This document shows, piece by piece, positions 1 through 13,733 of a stretch of DNA of 64,000 bases. Where the stretch lies: positions 124,001 to 188,000 of the forward strand of contig NZ_NWUO01000009.1 of assembly GCF_002895925.1 (NCBI RefSeq), given 5' to 3'. Both the position numbers and the translations under genes were made by a program. Origin of the DNA: Mixta theicola. GTDB lineage: Bacteria; Pseudomonadota; Gammaproteobacteria; Enterobacterales; Enterobacteriaceae. The notes below the pieces were generated by a model. That model was not told where the DNA came from and made no database searches. It saw only the letters and a program-made list of their open reading frames with translations. Each line of letters starts with the position of its first letter. Within the stretch, counting starts at the first letter, position 1.

Positions 1-3
1 AGC

Positions 4-34
4 CGTTACCGTCCGATGATGCCGGACGGTAACG
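4..34 (-). terminator. Hairpin downstream of dgoT
   Basis: A perfect 12-bp stem (4-15 with 23-34) encloses a 7-nt loop, 45 bases beyond the dgoT stop. It is the likely end of the dgo operon. The window edge hides the tract that would follow on the minus strand, so intrinsic termination cannot be confirmed. Confidence 0.6.
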
Positions 35-78
35 CCCTGATGCGCTCCGTCGCCTGTCGATCTTTTCCCTTGCGGGAC

Positions 79-1371
79 TTAGCCTACGCGCTTCACCTCT
101 CCGACCAGCAGGATGTAAGAGAGCGCGCCGATCAGCGCCACCGCGGAGATATAGATCAGCGCCGGGCCAAAACCGTAATCCTGCGCCAGATAGCCAATCA
201 CCAACGGCACGGTGATGCCGCCAAGCCCGCCGACAAAGTTGAACACGCCGCCGGTCAGGCCGATCAGGCGCATCGGCGCCAGCGAAGAGACCAGCGACCA
301 GGTGATGGATGCGAAGCCGTTGCCGAAGAAGGCGATAGCCATCAGCGTCACAATCCAGACCGGATCGTTGGTGTAGTTCGCGCCCATGATGCAGGTAGAG
401 ATCAGCAACCCGCAGATAATCGGCGTTTTACGCGCCACGCCGAGTGAATGCCCTTTACGCACCAGACGATCCGCCACCCAGCCGGAGAGCAGCACGCCAA
501 CGAAGGCAGCGAGAAACGGCACGGTGGTCATAAAGCCCGCCTTGAGCGCGGTGATGCCCTTCTCCTGCGTCAGGTAGTTCGGGAACCAGGTGAGGAAGAA
601 CCAGAGCGTGGAGGTCACGGCAAACTGGCCGAGATAAACGCCGATCAGCTTGCGGTGGAAAACCAGCTTCCAGTCGGCGCGGGAGAGCGGCTGGCGCTCA
701 ACCTTCGTCGTCGGCGCATCGCCGTCCACCAGCCCGCCGCCGTCGCGAATATAGTCCAGCTCCGTCTTGCTGAGGCTTTTGGTCAGGCGCGGCGGCTGAT
801 AGACCTTAAACCAGACCAGCGACCAGATAATGCCGATGCCGCCGGTGATGATAAATACCCAGTGCCAGCTTAATACTTCCTGGATCCAGATAAGCAGCGG
901 CGTGAGGAACGCCAGCCCGACGAACTGCCCGGACGTGTAGAAACCTACCGCCGAGGCACGCTCCCGCTCCGGGAACCAGCTGGTTACCATGCGGTTGTTG
1001 GTGGGAAACGCCGGCGCCTCGAAAACGCCGGTGATGGCGCGCAGGCCGATCAGCGATATTAATCCGCTGGCGAAGCCCTGGAATAGCGTGGCGACCGACC
1101 AGCCGAAAATGGCGATGAAATAGGTCAGACGCGAACCCACCCGATCGAGGAACCAGCCGCCCGGAATCTGGCAAAGCGTATAAAGCCAGGCGAAGGCGGA
1201 AAAGACGTAGCCCATTTCCGCTTTGCTGATGCCGAACTCTTGCTGAATATGAGCCGAGGCCACCGCCAGATTAGCGCGGTCCACGTAGCAGATGACGACA
1301 GTAATAAAGATCATTAGCAGCGTCAGGTAGCGGCGACGCCCGGTTTTTACCGCAGTTACAGGTATATCCAT
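79..1371 (-). CDS. dgoT: D-galactonate/H+ symporter
   Basis: A 430-residue major facilitator transporter of the anion:cation symporter family. It brings D-galactonate across the inner membrane with protons. Twelve hydrophobic segments are evident. The residues known to matter in E. coli DgoT are recognisable: the Asp-Arg pair in [10 protein letters not shown] (D31, R32), R111 and E118. It is the last gene of dgoRKADT, separated from dgoD by 177 bp in which I see no gene or strong hairpin. Family and context agree closely, so identity is secure. Confidence 0.95.
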   Translation of the reverse strand: MDIPVTAVKTGRRRYLTLLMIFITVVICYVDRANLAVASAHIQQEFGISKAEMGYVFSAFAWLYTLCQIPGGWFLDRVGSRLTYFIAIFGWSVATLFQGFASGLISLIGLRAITGVFEAPAFPTNNRMVTSWFPERERASAVGFYTSGQFVGLAFLTPLLIWIQEVLSWHWVFIITGGIGIIWSLVWFKVYQPPRLTKSLSKTELDYIRDGGGLVDGDAPTTKVERQPLSRADWKLVFHRKLIGVYLGQFAVTSTLWFFLTWFPNYLTQEKGITALKAGFMTTVPFLAAFVGVLLSGWVADRLVRKGHSLGVARKTPIICGLLISTCIMGANYTNDPVWIVTLMAIAFFGNGFASITWSLVSSLAPMRLIGLTGGVFNFVGGLGGITVPLVIGYLAQDYGFGPALIYISAVALIGALSYILLVGEVKRVG

Positions 1372-1548
1372 GATAATCTGTCTCCAGATTTGGGCATGGC
1401 GAGGCCACTCACCATGCCCTGTAGATTACAGAGGGTGTTCGGATAACGAATTTTTTATTTATTAAGCTCAGGTGCTTAAATTATTCACGTAGCGCTAAAG
1501 CGACGAGTTAATTCAGCCCTTGCCTTTATATCGCTAAATATTACGCGT

Positions 1549-2697
1549 TTACCATTCGGCGACGGAGCCGTCATGATGACGCCATAACGGATTACGCCAG
1601 TCGGCGTTATTTTGGCTGCGCGCGATCACCTGCTCCTCGTCAATTTCCACGCCCAGACCCGGCTTCATTAACGGCAGGAAATAGCCGCCTTCCATTTTGA
1701 AGTCCTCTTTGTTTTTCACAAAGTCGAGCAGCTCGGCGCCTTGGTTATAGTGAATGCCCATGCTCTGTTCCTGGAAAACGGCGTTGCGTGAGACGAAATC
1801 GACGTGCAAACAGGCCGCCAGCGCAATCGGCCCCAACGGGCAGTGCGGCGCAAGGCCGACGTCGTACGCTTCCGCCATCGCGGCGATTTTGTAGCATTCG
1901 GTGATGCCGCCTGCATGTGACAGATCCGGCTGCAGAATGGCCAGGCCGCCCGCCTCCAGCACGCGCTTAAACTCAAAGCGCGAGAACATGCGCTCGCCCG
2001 CGGCGATAGGAATAGAGGTTTGCGCCGCAAGCCGCGGATAATATTCCGCCTGCTCCGCCAGCACCGGCTCCTCAATAAATAATGGGCGATAGGGTTCCAG
2101 CTCTTTAATTAATATTTTCGCCATCGGCGCGCTGACGCGACCGTGAAAATCGAGACCGAATTCAATATTCATACCGAACGCTTCACGGATCTGCGCCACG
2201 GTATTGACTGCCGCATCCACTTTGCGCGCGTTATCAATTACGCCCAGCTCTTCGCAGCCGTTTAATTTAAAAGTATCGAAGCCAATCTCGCGCAGCGTCT
2301 GAATACCGTTAATGACTTCCGCAGGGCGATCGCCGCCGACCCAGCTATAGGCTTTGATTTTGTCGCGCACCAGGCCGCCCATTAACTGCCAGACCGGCGC
2401 GTTTAACACTTTCCCTTTAATATCCCACAGCGCCTGATCGATACCGGCGATGGCGCTCATCAATATCGGGCCGCCGCGATAAAAGCCGCCGCGATACATC
2501 ACCTGCCAGAGATCGTTGATGCGTGACGGATCCTGGCCAATCAGGTATTCGCCTAATTCATGCACCGCTGCCTCAACCGTGCTGGCGCGTCCTTCAATCA
2601 CCGGCTCGCCCCAGCCGACAATGCCTTCATCGGTTTCAATCTTAAGAAACATCCAGCGGGGAGGTAAACGCCAGGTGGTGAGTTTAGTTATCTTCAT
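1549..2697 (-). CDS. dgoD: D-galactonate dehydratase
   Basis: A 382-residue enolase-superfamily enzyme, the usual length for DgoD. It dehydrates D-galactonate to 2-keto-3-deoxygalactonate, the first catabolic step after uptake. The metal ligands D183, E209 and E235 and the catalytic histidines H185 and H285 are all present at the family positions. Its start overlaps the end of dgoA by 4 bp, typical of translational coupling inside the operon. Cytoplasmic. Confidence 0.97.
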   Translation of the reverse strand: MKITKLTTWRLPPRWMFLKIETDEGIVGWGEPVIEGRASTVEAAVHELGEYLIGQDPSRINDLWQVMYRGGFYRGGPILMSAIAGIDQALWDIKGKVLNAPVWQLMGGLVRDKIKAYSWVGGDRPAEVINGIQTLREIGFDTFKLNGCEELGVIDNARKVDAAVNTVAQIREAFGMNIEFGLDFHGRVSAPMAKILIKELEPYRPLFIEEPVLAEQAEYYPRLAAQTSIPIAAGERMFSRFEFKRVLEAGGLAILQPDLSHAGGITECYKIAAMAEAYDVGLAPHCPLGPIALAACLHVDFVSRNAVFQEQSMGIHYNQGAELLDFVKNKEDFKMEGGYFLPLMKPGLGVEIDEEQVIARSQNNADWRNPLWRHHDGSVAEW

Positions 2698-3311
2698 TGC
2701 ACAGCCTCTCGATACGCTTTAACGAATGCTTTAGCCTGCTCAACGGTGCGGCTCAACGGCTGCCCCGCGCGGTATAAATCGCTGCCCAGCCCGGCGCCGA
2801 TGCAGCCCGCCTTCAGCCACAGCGCCAGATTTTCCGGCGTCACGCCGCCTACGGCAAAGAGCGGAATTTCTGGCGGCAGCACGGCTTTCAGCGCCTTGAT
2901 GTAATCGGGTCCAAAGGCGGAGGAAGGGAAGATTTTCAGCGCCTGCGCGCCCGCCTCAATGGCGTTGAACGCCTCGGTCGCCGTGGCACAGCCGGGGCAG
3001 ACGCTCATGCCGTAATCCACCGCGCGGCGGATCAGCGCCGGCTGAATATTCGGCGTGACGATAAGTTTGCAGTCCATCTCCGCCAGCTCATCGACCTGCT
3101 CCGGTTTAAGCACGGTGCCCGCGCCAATCAGCGCCTGCTCGCCAAACGCCTTCACCATGGCGGGGATGCTGGTGCGCCATTCCGGCGAGTTGAGCGGAAT
3201 TTCCACCGCTTCAAACCCGGCCGCAATGACCGCCCCGACGTGATCGTGCGCCTCTGCCGGCGTGATGCCGCGCAAGATGGCGATAAGCGGAAGTTTATTC
3301 TGCCACTGCAT
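2694..3311 (-). CDS. dgoA: 2-dehydro-3-deoxy-6-phosphogalactonate aldolase
   Basis: A 205-residue class I aldolase of the KDPG/KDPGal family, exactly the E. coli length. It splits 2-keto-3-deoxy-6-phosphogalactonate into pyruvate and glyceraldehyde 3-phosphate. The Schiff-base lysine K126 lies in the [12 protein letters not shown] motif, and the acid/base E37 in VEIPLNSP. It overlaps dgoK by 17 bp and dgoD by 4 bp. Here the aldolase and the dehydratase are two separate genes; a fused dgoA was once annotated in E. coli. Confidence 0.96.
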   Translation of the reverse strand: MQWQNKLPLIAILRGITPAEAHDHVGAVIAAGFEAVEIPLNSPEWRTSIPAMVKAFGEQALIGAGTVLKPEQVDELAEMDCKLIVTPNIQPALIRRAVDYGMSVCPGCATATEAFNAIEAGAQALKIFPSSAFGPDYIKALKAVLPPEIPLFAVGGVTPENLALWLKAGCIGAGLGSDLYRAGQPLSRTVEQAKAFVKAYREAVQ

Positions 3312-4179
3312 GAACGATGCTCCTTATACCTGCCTGAAATGCGGTATCGCCTTCCAGCACCTGCGCGCTGATATTCAACGCGCTGAGCGCCTGCCGGTAA
3401 CGTTCGGCGAGCGCCTGGCCAGCGACGATGGTGATAGGTTGCTGGGTATCCGGCCGCCACTGGCGAACCATACTGGCTACCTCGTTGCCAATCAGCAGCC
3501 CGGAGAGAAATTCGCTGACCTGCTCGCGCGGCAGCTCGCCCAGTACGTGGGCGGCGCGCACTTCAAACAGGCGGGCCAGCGGTGCATCGGTTTCCAGCCC
3601 CTGCGCCAGCCCGGCGCGGAAGGCCTCGGTGCTCGCCTGCTGGGCGGGCAGCCCGGCGCCGACCAGCGAATGCGTCAGCAACAGATGATGCAGCTCGCCG
3701 GTCATGACCGTGCGGAAGTCGGTGACCTGCTCGCTATCGGCGCGCACCCATTTGCAGTGGGTGCCGGGCATGATATAGAGCGGCGCGGGCTGTAACGCCC
3801 GCGCGCCGAGCAGCTGCGTCTCTTCGCCGCGCATCACGTTGCGGTTGTTTTCCTGCCGTACGCAGAGGCCGGGAATGATAAAAACGTTCGGCGCCGCCGT
3901 GGTGAGCTGCTGACCAAAATCGCTGAAGCGAGCCGGACAGGGCAAATAGGGGGCGACTTTCCAGCCAGCGTTGCTGCCGACCATGCCGGCCATCATTACC
4001 GGCGTGGCGTCGTCGCGCCAGCCCTGGGTAACCTCCGCTAACACCGCTTCGGGGGATCTGCCGTTAAGACGGGTGACGCCCGCCTCGGATTTTCTGCTCT
4101 CCTGACAGTCGCCGTTCTGAAAAAGCCAGGCGCGCAGGTTGGTCGAACCCCAGTCGATAGCGATGTAGCGTGAAGTCAT
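3295..4179 (-). CDS. dgoK: 2-dehydro-3-deoxygalactonokinase
   Basis: A 294-residue kinase that phosphorylates 2-keto-3-deoxygalactonate at C6, supplying the aldolase. The N-terminal IDWGSTNLRAW is the phosphate-binding signature of this sugar kinase family. The conserved blocks PGLCVRQ and MPGTHCKWV are also present. It overlaps dgoR upstream by 4 bp and dgoA downstream by 17 bp, so the operon is tightly coupled. Confidence 0.95.
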   Translation of the reverse strand: MTSRYIAIDWGSTNLRAWLFQNGDCQESRKSEAGVTRLNGRSPEAVLAEVTQGWRDDATPVMMAGMVGSNAGWKVAPYLPCPARFSDFGQQLTTAAPNVFIIPGLCVRQENNRNVMRGEETQLLGARALQPAPLYIMPGTHCKWVRADSEQVTDFRTVMTGELHHLLLTHSLVGAGLPAQQASTEAFRAGLAQGLETDAPLARLFEVRAAHVLGELPREQVSEFLSGLLIGNEVASMVRQWRPDTQQPITIVAGQALAERYRQALSALNISAQVLEGDTAFQAGIRSIVHAVAE

Positions 4180-4865
4180 GTGATTTCCTTGAGTCTCCGG
4201 GTGGAGCTGGCGATCATGGTGAGCGCCGCCTGTTCCGCCGCCTGGCTGTCCTGATGCCGAATCGCATCGTACAGCGCCTTATGTTCCCGCAGGGTTTTCG
4301 GCATGTTGGCCTCATCGCCCATCCAGGTTCGTTCAAACACCGCGCGCTGCAGAGAACTGATAGCTATACTCAGCTGCTGCAGCAGCGGATTATGCACCGA
4401 TGCCAGCACCGCTTCGTGATAGCGGATATCCGCTTCGTTGAACGCTTCGCGGTTCTGGTTGTTGGCAATCATGTCGTTAAGCGCCAGTTCAATCTGCGCA
4501 AGGTCGCTGGAGGTTGCGCGCTCCGCCGCCCAGCGGGCAATGGCGGGCTCCACCAGATTGCGCACCTCGCTCATGGCGGCGATCAGTCGTGGGTCATAGT
4601 CATGCTCCAGCACCCACTGCAGCACCTCCGTGTCCAGGTAGTTCCACTGGTTACGCGGCGCAACAAACGCTCCACGGTAACGCTTCATCTCAATCAGCCG
4701 TTTCGCCATCAGCGAGCGGAAGACTTCGCGGATAATGTTGCGCGAGGTGGCAAACTCTTCGCATAGCTCAGCCTCTGCTGGCAGCGCCGCGCCCGGAACA
4801 TACTTGCCGCTGACAATCTGGCGGCCCAGCGTAACGATGATGCGATCGGTTTTCGTGAGGGTCAT
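4176..4865 (-). CDS. dgoR: GntR/FadR-family repressor of galactonate use
   Basis: A 229-residue regulator with an N-terminal winged helix-turn-helix (about residues 10-75, with the GntR signature AELCEEFATSRNIIREVFRSL) and a C-terminal all-helical FCD ligand domain. In E. coli DgoR represses the dgo operon and responds to D-galactonate. It is the first gene of the operon, so it represses itself along with the enzymes. Palindromic operators of the expected type lie upstream at 4932-5007. Confidence 0.93.
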   Translation of the reverse strand: MTLTKTDRIIVTLGRQIVSGKYVPGAALPAEAELCEEFATSRNIIREVFRSLMAKRLIEMKRYRGAFVAPRNQWNYLDTEVLQWVLEHDYDPRLIAAMSEVRNLVEPAIARWAAERATSSDLAQIELALNDMIANNQNREAFNEADIRYHEAVLASVHNPLLQQLSIAISSLQRAVFERTWMGDEANMPKTLREHKALYDAIRHQDSQAAEQAALTMIASSTRRLKEIT

Positions 4866-4931
4866 GGTTCGTCCTTATCCAAAGGGGTAATGCCCTCTAC
4901 TTTACCGCGGCTGTTGTTTTTCGCCTCTGTT

Positions 4932-5007
4932 TTGCAGTACAAACGTGACGCCTGATGCCATATCAACAGGGCCTAATGTAGTACAATCAATACATGTTGT
5001 ACTACAA
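4932..5007 (-). promoter_or_regulatory. Cluster of three DgoR-type operators
   Basis: Three 11-bp near-palindromes of the form TTGTAGTACAA lie upstream of dgoR: TTGCAGTACAA (4932-4942), ATGTAGTACAA (4976-4986) and TTGTACTACAA (4997-5007). The last two are in opposite orientation, 10 bp apart. This matches the DgoR recognition sequence reported for E. coli. The promoter itself is not clear by eye. The rest of the 301-bp gap between dgoR and yidA holds no gene. Confidence 0.75.
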
Positions 5008-5110
5008 TCCTGATCACAAAAACGACAATAAAAAAGCGCAGGCGAAATCGGGATGACGCGTATCAGACGGGAAGCGTAAAAGGAGAAGCGGCGGGATTCA
5101 TCAAAACAAA

Positions 5111-5140
5111 GGGGCCATCAGCGTTCAGGCTGATGGCCCC
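5111..5140 (-). terminator. Terminator of yidA
   Basis: A perfect 12-bp stem (5111-5122 with 5129-5140) with a 6-nt loop lies 27 bp beyond the yidA stop. On the minus strand it is followed by TTTGTTTTGA, a usable U-rich tract. Confidence 0.8.
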
Positions 5141-5166
5141 TTTGCGTACGGATTTGCTAAGCGAGC

Positions 5167-5979
5167 TTAACGCAGTACGAATTTCTCAATGGCATACGCC
5201 ACGCCATCTTCCGCGTTGGTTTTGGTGACGAACTGGCTGACGGCGATAACGGAATCGATCGCGTTGCCCATCGCCACGCCGGTGCCCGCATATTCAATCA
5301 TCGCCAGATCGTTTTCCTGATCGCCGATAGCCATGATTTCATCCTGCGCCAGATGCAGCAGCTGCGCCAGCGCATGCACGCCGGTGCCTTTATTGACCTT
5401 TTTATTAAGAATTTCAAGATAGAAAGGCGCGCTTTTCATCAGGGTGTAATTCTGCCGCGCCTCCTGCGGCAGACGGGCGATGGCCGCATCCAGCAGTTCC
5501 GAGTTATCAATCATCATCAGTTTCGGGAAGGTGAGCGAGCGATCCATCTCTTCCACCGCGCGATAGCGCACCGGAATGCCGGTCAGAGAGGCTTCATGGA
5601 TGGTGTATTCACTGATGTCCTTGTTCGGGGTATACAGCGAGGATTTATCCAGCGCCTGAAAATGAACGCCCAGTTCACGCGCCAGCTGTTCAAACTTCAG
5701 ATAATCATCAAACGAGAGCGTGGTTTCCGCTACGCAGTCGCCGTTTACCGCCCGTTGAACCAGCGCGCCGTTGTTGGTAATGCAGTATTGGCCTTCCTGC
5801 TGCAGATCCAGCTCCATCAGATAGCGTTCCACACCGATATAAGGACGTCCGGTCGTCAGCACGATATGCACGCCTTTGTCACGCGCCTGGCCGATAGCCT
5901 GTTTTACGCGCGACGTAATTTGGTGTTGGGGATTAAGCAGCGTGCCGTCCATATCAATTGCAATCAATTTTATCGCCAT
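5167..5979 (-). CDS. yidA: Sugar phosphatase of the HAD superfamily
   Basis: A 270-residue Cof-type HAD phosphatase that hydrolyses a range of sugar phosphates; E. coli YidA is the model. The nucleophile motif IDMDGTLL (D9, D11) is at the N terminus, and motif IV GDQENDLAMI near residue 212 supplies the Mg2+ ligands. The region between is the C2-type cap. It lies between gyrB and the dgo operon; yidB, found in E. coli at this site, is missing. Confidence 0.95.
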   Translation of the reverse strand: MAIKLIAIDMDGTLLNPQHQITSRVKQAIGQARDKGVHIVLTTGRPYIGVERYLMELDLQQEGQYCITNNGALVQRAVNGDCVAETTLSFDDYLKFEQLARELGVHFQALDKSSLYTPNKDISEYTIHEASLTGIPVRYRAVEEMDRSLTFPKLMMIDNSELLDAAIARLPQEARQNYTLMKSAPFYLEILNKKVNKGTGVHALAQLLHLAQDEIMAIGDQENDLAMIEYAGTGVAMGNAIDSVIAVSQFVTKTNAEDGVAYAIEKFVLR

Positions 5980-6068
5980 AACGTCCTCGTTAGTTTTCGG
6001 TTTGCTGTCATGCTAACGCGATCCAGCTCACAATGGCCAGTATGACGCAAACTCGCGGCGCGCCAGAT

Positions 6069-6098
6069 AAAAAAAACGCCAGTCACAAGGACTGGCGT
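6069..6098 (-). terminator. Terminator of gyrB
   Basis: A 9-bp stem (6076-6084 with 6090-6098), loop ACAAG, is followed on the minus strand by eight consecutive Ts. This is a classic intrinsic terminator 26 bp past the gyrB stop. Confidence 0.9.
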
Positions 6099-6124
6099 CA
6101 GGCTGCGGTTAAATCCTAAAGCGC

Positions 6125-9636
<3,512 letters not shown>

Positions 9637-9685
9637 GAAATAATCCAAAGAGATGGAGTGACAGCAGGCGCCTTATCTCAAGGCT

Positions 9686-9729
9686 GCCTTTGCTTATCGC
9701 AGCTTATCGCACGGGCAATAAGCAAAGGC
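9686..9729. repeat. Inverted repeat between dnaN and recF
   Basis: GCCTTTGCTTAT (9686-9697) and its exact complement (9718-9729) form a 12-bp stem with a 20-nt loop. It lies in the 255-bp dnaN-recF gap. No T-run follows on either strand, so it is not a textbook terminator. I see no convincing gene in the rest of the gap. Confidence 0.6.
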
Positions 9730-9891
9730 TTACTTGTCATCACAATATGGGGATGAACCGGCAATTTACAAGGGCTGAACCCGCGTCAGCTGCGGCAAAA
9801 ACGCCATCAGAGCGAATCATTCCAGCCGACCTTTTGCTGTGCCTGAACGGAGCCTGGCCGCTGGAGAATGTGCTCCAGCGCACCGGGTTAA

Positions 9892-10992
9892 CTAGAGACG
9901 CATCGGCATCACGACGTAAGCGGCGCTCTGGCTGGCTTCATCCTCAATCTGTACGCTGGAGACGGAATCCGTCAGCAGCAGGCGCACATTTTCGCATTTC
10001 AACGCGTTCAGCACATCCAGCACATAGCTGACGTTAAAGCCGATTTCCAGATCGCTGCCGCCGTAGGTGACATCAAGGATCTCTTCCGCTTCTTCCTGCT
10101 CCGGGTTGTTCGCCGTGATTTTCAGCTGGTTCTGGCTGATATAAAGACGCACGCCGCGGAATTTTTCATTGGATAAGATAGCGGCGCGCGCAAACGCCTG
10201 CTTCAGCAGATCGCAGCCCGCTTCCAGCGTTTTGTCCGGGTTTTTCGGCAGCACGCGACGATAGTCCGGGAAACGGCCATCCACCAGCTTGGAGGTAAAG
10301 ATAAAGTCGCCGACGTGCGCACGGATATTGCTGCTGCCGATCTGGATTTGCAGCGGAGTATCGCCGCCGTCCAGCAGGCGTACCAGCTCGGAAACCCCTT
10401 TACGCGGTACGATCACCGAATGATTCGGCAGCGACTGGCCGACCGGCATGGAGCACACCGCCAGACGGTGGCCATCGGTGGCAACGGTACGCAGCTCTTC
10501 CCCTTCGGTTTCAAACAGCATGCCGTTAAGGTAGTAACGCACATCCTGATGCGCCATTGAGAACTGCGTCGCCTCAATCAGACGTTTCAGCGTCGCCTGC
10601 GGCAGCGTAAATTCAACTTCGCTCTGCCAGTCATCAAGGTTGGGGAAATCGCTGGCGGGCAGGGTGGAAAGCGAAAAGCGGCTGCGCCCTGAGCGCACCA
10701 GCATTCTGTCGCCCTCCAGCACCACGCTGATTTCCGCGCCTTCCGGCAGGCCACGGCAAATATCTAAAAACTTACGCGCCGGTACGGTGGTCGCGCCCGG
10801 CTCGTGCGGCTGCGTTAAAGCTACGCGCGCCACCATTTCCATTTCTAAATCAGTACCGGTCAGCAACAGGCTGCCATCATTCACCTGCAGCAGCAGGTTG
10901 CCAAGGATGGGCAGCGTCGGACGGCCGCCTAACGGGCCGCTTACCTGCTGTAGCGGTTTAAGTAATTGCTCACGTTCTACAATAAATTTCAT
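9892..10992 (-). CDS. dnaN: DNA polymerase III beta sliding clamp
   Basis: A 366-residue clamp, the same length as E. coli DnaN. The dimer encircles DNA and tethers polymerase III. Three topologically similar domains occupy the length. The conserved C terminus VMPMRL forms part of the pocket that binds clamp-binding motifs. It starts 4 bp after the dnaA stop, so the two genes are cotranscribed. Confidence 0.98.
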   Translation of the reverse strand: MKFIVEREQLLKPLQQVSGPLGGRPTLPILGNLLLQVNDGSLLLTGTDLEMEMVARVALTQPHEPGATTVPARKFLDICRGLPEGAEISVVLEGDRMLVRSGRSRFSLSTLPASDFPNLDDWQSEVEFTLPQATLKRLIEATQFSMAHQDVRYYLNGMLFETEGEELRTVATDGHRLAVCSMPVGQSLPNHSVIVPRKGVSELVRLLDGGDTPLQIQIGSSNIRAHVGDFIFTSKLVDGRFPDYRRVLPKNPDKTLEAGCDLLKQAFARAAILSNEKFRGVRLYISQNQLKITANNPEQEEAEEILDVTYGGSDLEIGFNVSYVLDVLNALKCENVRLLLTDSVSSVQIEDEASQSAAYVVMPMRL

Positions 10993-10996
10993 AGCG

Positions 10997-12397
10997 TCAG
11001 GAAGATAATGTTCTGATTAAATTTGAAAAATCTTCTTTAATGTCGTGACTTTCTTCACGTAGCTGCTCGATTTTACGGCAGGCATGCAGCACGGTAGTAT
11101 GGTCGCGACCCCCGAAAGCATCACCGATTTCCGGCAGGCTGTGGTTTGTCAGCTCTTTTGCCATCGCCATCGCCATCTGACGCGGGCGCGCAACCGAGCG
11201 CGAACGGCGTTTAGACAGCAAATCAGCCACCTTGATTTTGTAATATTCCGCCACCGTTTTTTGAATATTATCGATGGTGACCAGCTTTTCCTGCAGCGCC
11301 AGCAGATCGCGCAGCGCTTCGCGCACAAAGTCGATGGTAATGGCGCGGCCGGTAAAGTTGGCGTTGGCAATCACGCGGTTCAGCGCCCCTTCCAGCTCAC
11401 GCACGTTAGAGCGCAGGCGCTTGGCAATAAAGAAGGCGACTTCGCCCGGCAGGCGAATATCGTTTTCGTCCGCTTTTTTCATCAGAATCGCCACGCGCGT
11501 TTCCAGCTCCGGCGGCTCGATGGCTACCGTCAGCCCCCAGCCAAAGCGTGATTTCAGGCGATCTTCCACGCCGTTGATCTCTTTAGGATAGCGGTCTGAG
11601 GTTAAAATAATTTGCTGATTGCCTTCCAGCAGCGCGTTGAAGGTATGAAAAAACTCTTCCTGCGAGCGCTCTTTATTAGCAAAGAACTGAATATCATCGA
11701 TAAGCAGCGCATCCACCGAACGGTAATAGCGTTTGAACTCTTCTATCGCGTTATTTTGCAACGCTTTTACCATGTCCTGCACAAAGCGCTCTGAATGCAT
11801 GTAAACTACTTTTGCATTCGGTTTACGCGCGATAATGCCGTTGCCTACCGCGTGTAACAGGTGGGTTTTACCCAGGCCGGTGCCGCCATACAGAAACAGC
11901 GGGTTATAGGCGCCGCCGGGGTTATCGGCAACCTGACGCGCCGCCGCGCGCGCCAGCTGGTTCGATTTACCTTCGACGAAGTTATCAAAGTTATGTTTGG
12001 CGTTGACATTCGAACGCCACGAGCGCTCTGCGGGAGCGGGAACGCTATCCCAGCTGGGGCGCGCTGCCGGCGCCGTTGGCGGTATGCTTGCCATCACCGG
12101 CGCTGCCACGCTGGCGCTGGTCATGGTGGCCTGCGGCATTGTCTGCACCACCGGCTTGCTGCCCACCTCAAAACGCAGCTGCGGCGCTTCGGTGCCGCAG
12201 AAGTCATTTAGCAGGGCGTTAATATTATGGAGATATTTATCTCTTACCCAGTCGAGTACGAACCGATTCGGGGCATATAAGGCCAGCGTATTGTCGTTCA
12301 GTTCAGCCTGTAGCGGACGGATCCACATGCTGAATTCAGTGGCAGGTAGCTCATCCTGCAAACGGGCAAGACACTGTTGCCAAAGCGAAAGTGACAC
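10997..12397 (-). CDS. dnaA: Chromosomal replication initiator DnaA
   Basis: A 466-residue initiator that binds DnaA boxes and melts oriC. Domain I ([17 protein letters not shown]) interacts with DnaB and DiaA. Domain III carries Walker [10 protein letters not shown] and Walker B LLIDDIQF. Domain IV has the DNA-binding signature [13 protein letters not shown] start at the GTG at 12397 (protein MSLSLWQQ), as in E. coli, because GGAG lies 6 bases upstream; the longer in-frame extension is not conserved. A DnaA box upstream suggests autoregulation. Confidence 0.98.
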   Translation of the reverse strand: MSLSLWQQCLARLQDELPATEFSMWIRPLQAELNDNTLALYAPNRFVLDWVRDKYLHNINALLNDFCGTEAPQLRFEVGSKPVVQTMPQATMTSASVAAPVMASIPPTAPAARPSWDSVPAPAERSWRSNVNAKHNFDNFVEGKSNQLARAAARQVADNPGGAYNPLFLYGGTGLGKTHLLHAVGNGIIARKPNAKVVYMHSERFVQDMVKALQNNAIEEFKRYYRSVDALLIDDIQFFANKERSQEEFFHTFNALLEGNQQIILTSDRYPKEINGVEDRLKSRFGWGLTVAIEPPELETRVAILMKKADENDIRLPGEVAFFIAKRLRSNVRELEGALNRVIANANFTGRAITIDFVREALRDLLALQEKLVTIDNIQKTVAEYYKIKVADLLSKRRSRSVARPRQMAMAMAKELTNHSLPEIGDAFGGRDHTTVLHACRKIEQLREESHDIKEDFSNLIRTLSS

Positions 12398-13134
<737 letters not shown>

Positions 13135-13150
13135 TAAAGCTAACCCATAA

Positions 13151-13510
13151 GTGGTTAAGCTCGCATTTCCCAGGGAGTTACGTTTGCTAACTCCCACTCA
13201 TTTCACTTTCGTCTTCCAGCAGCCACAACGGGCTGGCACGCCGCAAATCACCATACTCGGCCGCCTTAATTCGCTGGGGCATCCCCGTATCGGTCTTACC
13301 GTCGCGAAAAAAAACGTTAAGCGTGCGCATGAGCGTAACCGGATCAAGCGATTGACCCGCGAAAGCTTTCGCCTGCGCCAACACGAACTCCCTGCGATGG
13401 ATTTTGTGATCGTGGCCAAGAAAGGGGTCGCCGATCTCGATAACCGTGCGCTAATGGAAGCGTTGGAGAAATTATGGCGTCGTCACTGTCGCCTGGCGCG
13501 CGGCTCCTGA
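13151..13510 (+). CDS. rnpA: Ribonuclease P protein component
   Basis: A 119-residue basic protein that assists the RNase P RNA in maturing tRNA 5' ends. The RNR signature region [19 protein letters not shown] is intact. It starts with GTG, as in E. coli ([12 protein letters not shown]). It overlaps yidD by 37 bp, the same overlap style as in other enterobacteria. Confidence 0.98.
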   Translation: MVKLAFPRELRLLTPTHFTFVFQQPQRAGTPQITILGRLNSLGHPRIGLTVAKKNVKRAHERNRIKRLTRESFRLRQHELPAMDFVIVAKKGVADLDNRALMEALEKLWRRHCRLARGS

Positions 13511-13731
13511 TAGCGCTGATCCGCGTTTATCAACGCGTCATTAGCCCTCTTCTGGGACCACACTGCCGTTTTAACCCGACCTGCTCGCAATATGGAGTTG
13601 TATCATTGCGCAGGTTCGGAATGATAAAAGGCAGTTGGTTGACGGTTAAACGCGTATTAAAATGCCACCCTTTAAACCCGGGTGGTGACGATCCGGTGCC
13701 GCCAAAAACCGACGATAACAGAGAACATTAA
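13474..13731 (+). CDS. yidD: Membrane protein insertion efficiency factor
   Basis: An 85-residue protein with an N-terminal amphipathic helix and the YidD core FNPTCSQY and CHPLNPGG containing conserved cysteines. It peripherally associates with the inner membrane and aids YidC-dependent insertion. It overlaps rnpA and ends 2 bp before yidC, so it is part of the rpmH-rnpA-yidD-yidC transcript. Confidence 0.96.
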   Translation: MASSLSPGARLLIALIRVYQRVISPLLGPHCRFNPTCSQYGVVSLRRFGMIKGSWLTVKRVLKCHPLNPGGDDPVPPKTDDNREH

Positions 13732-13733
13732 CG

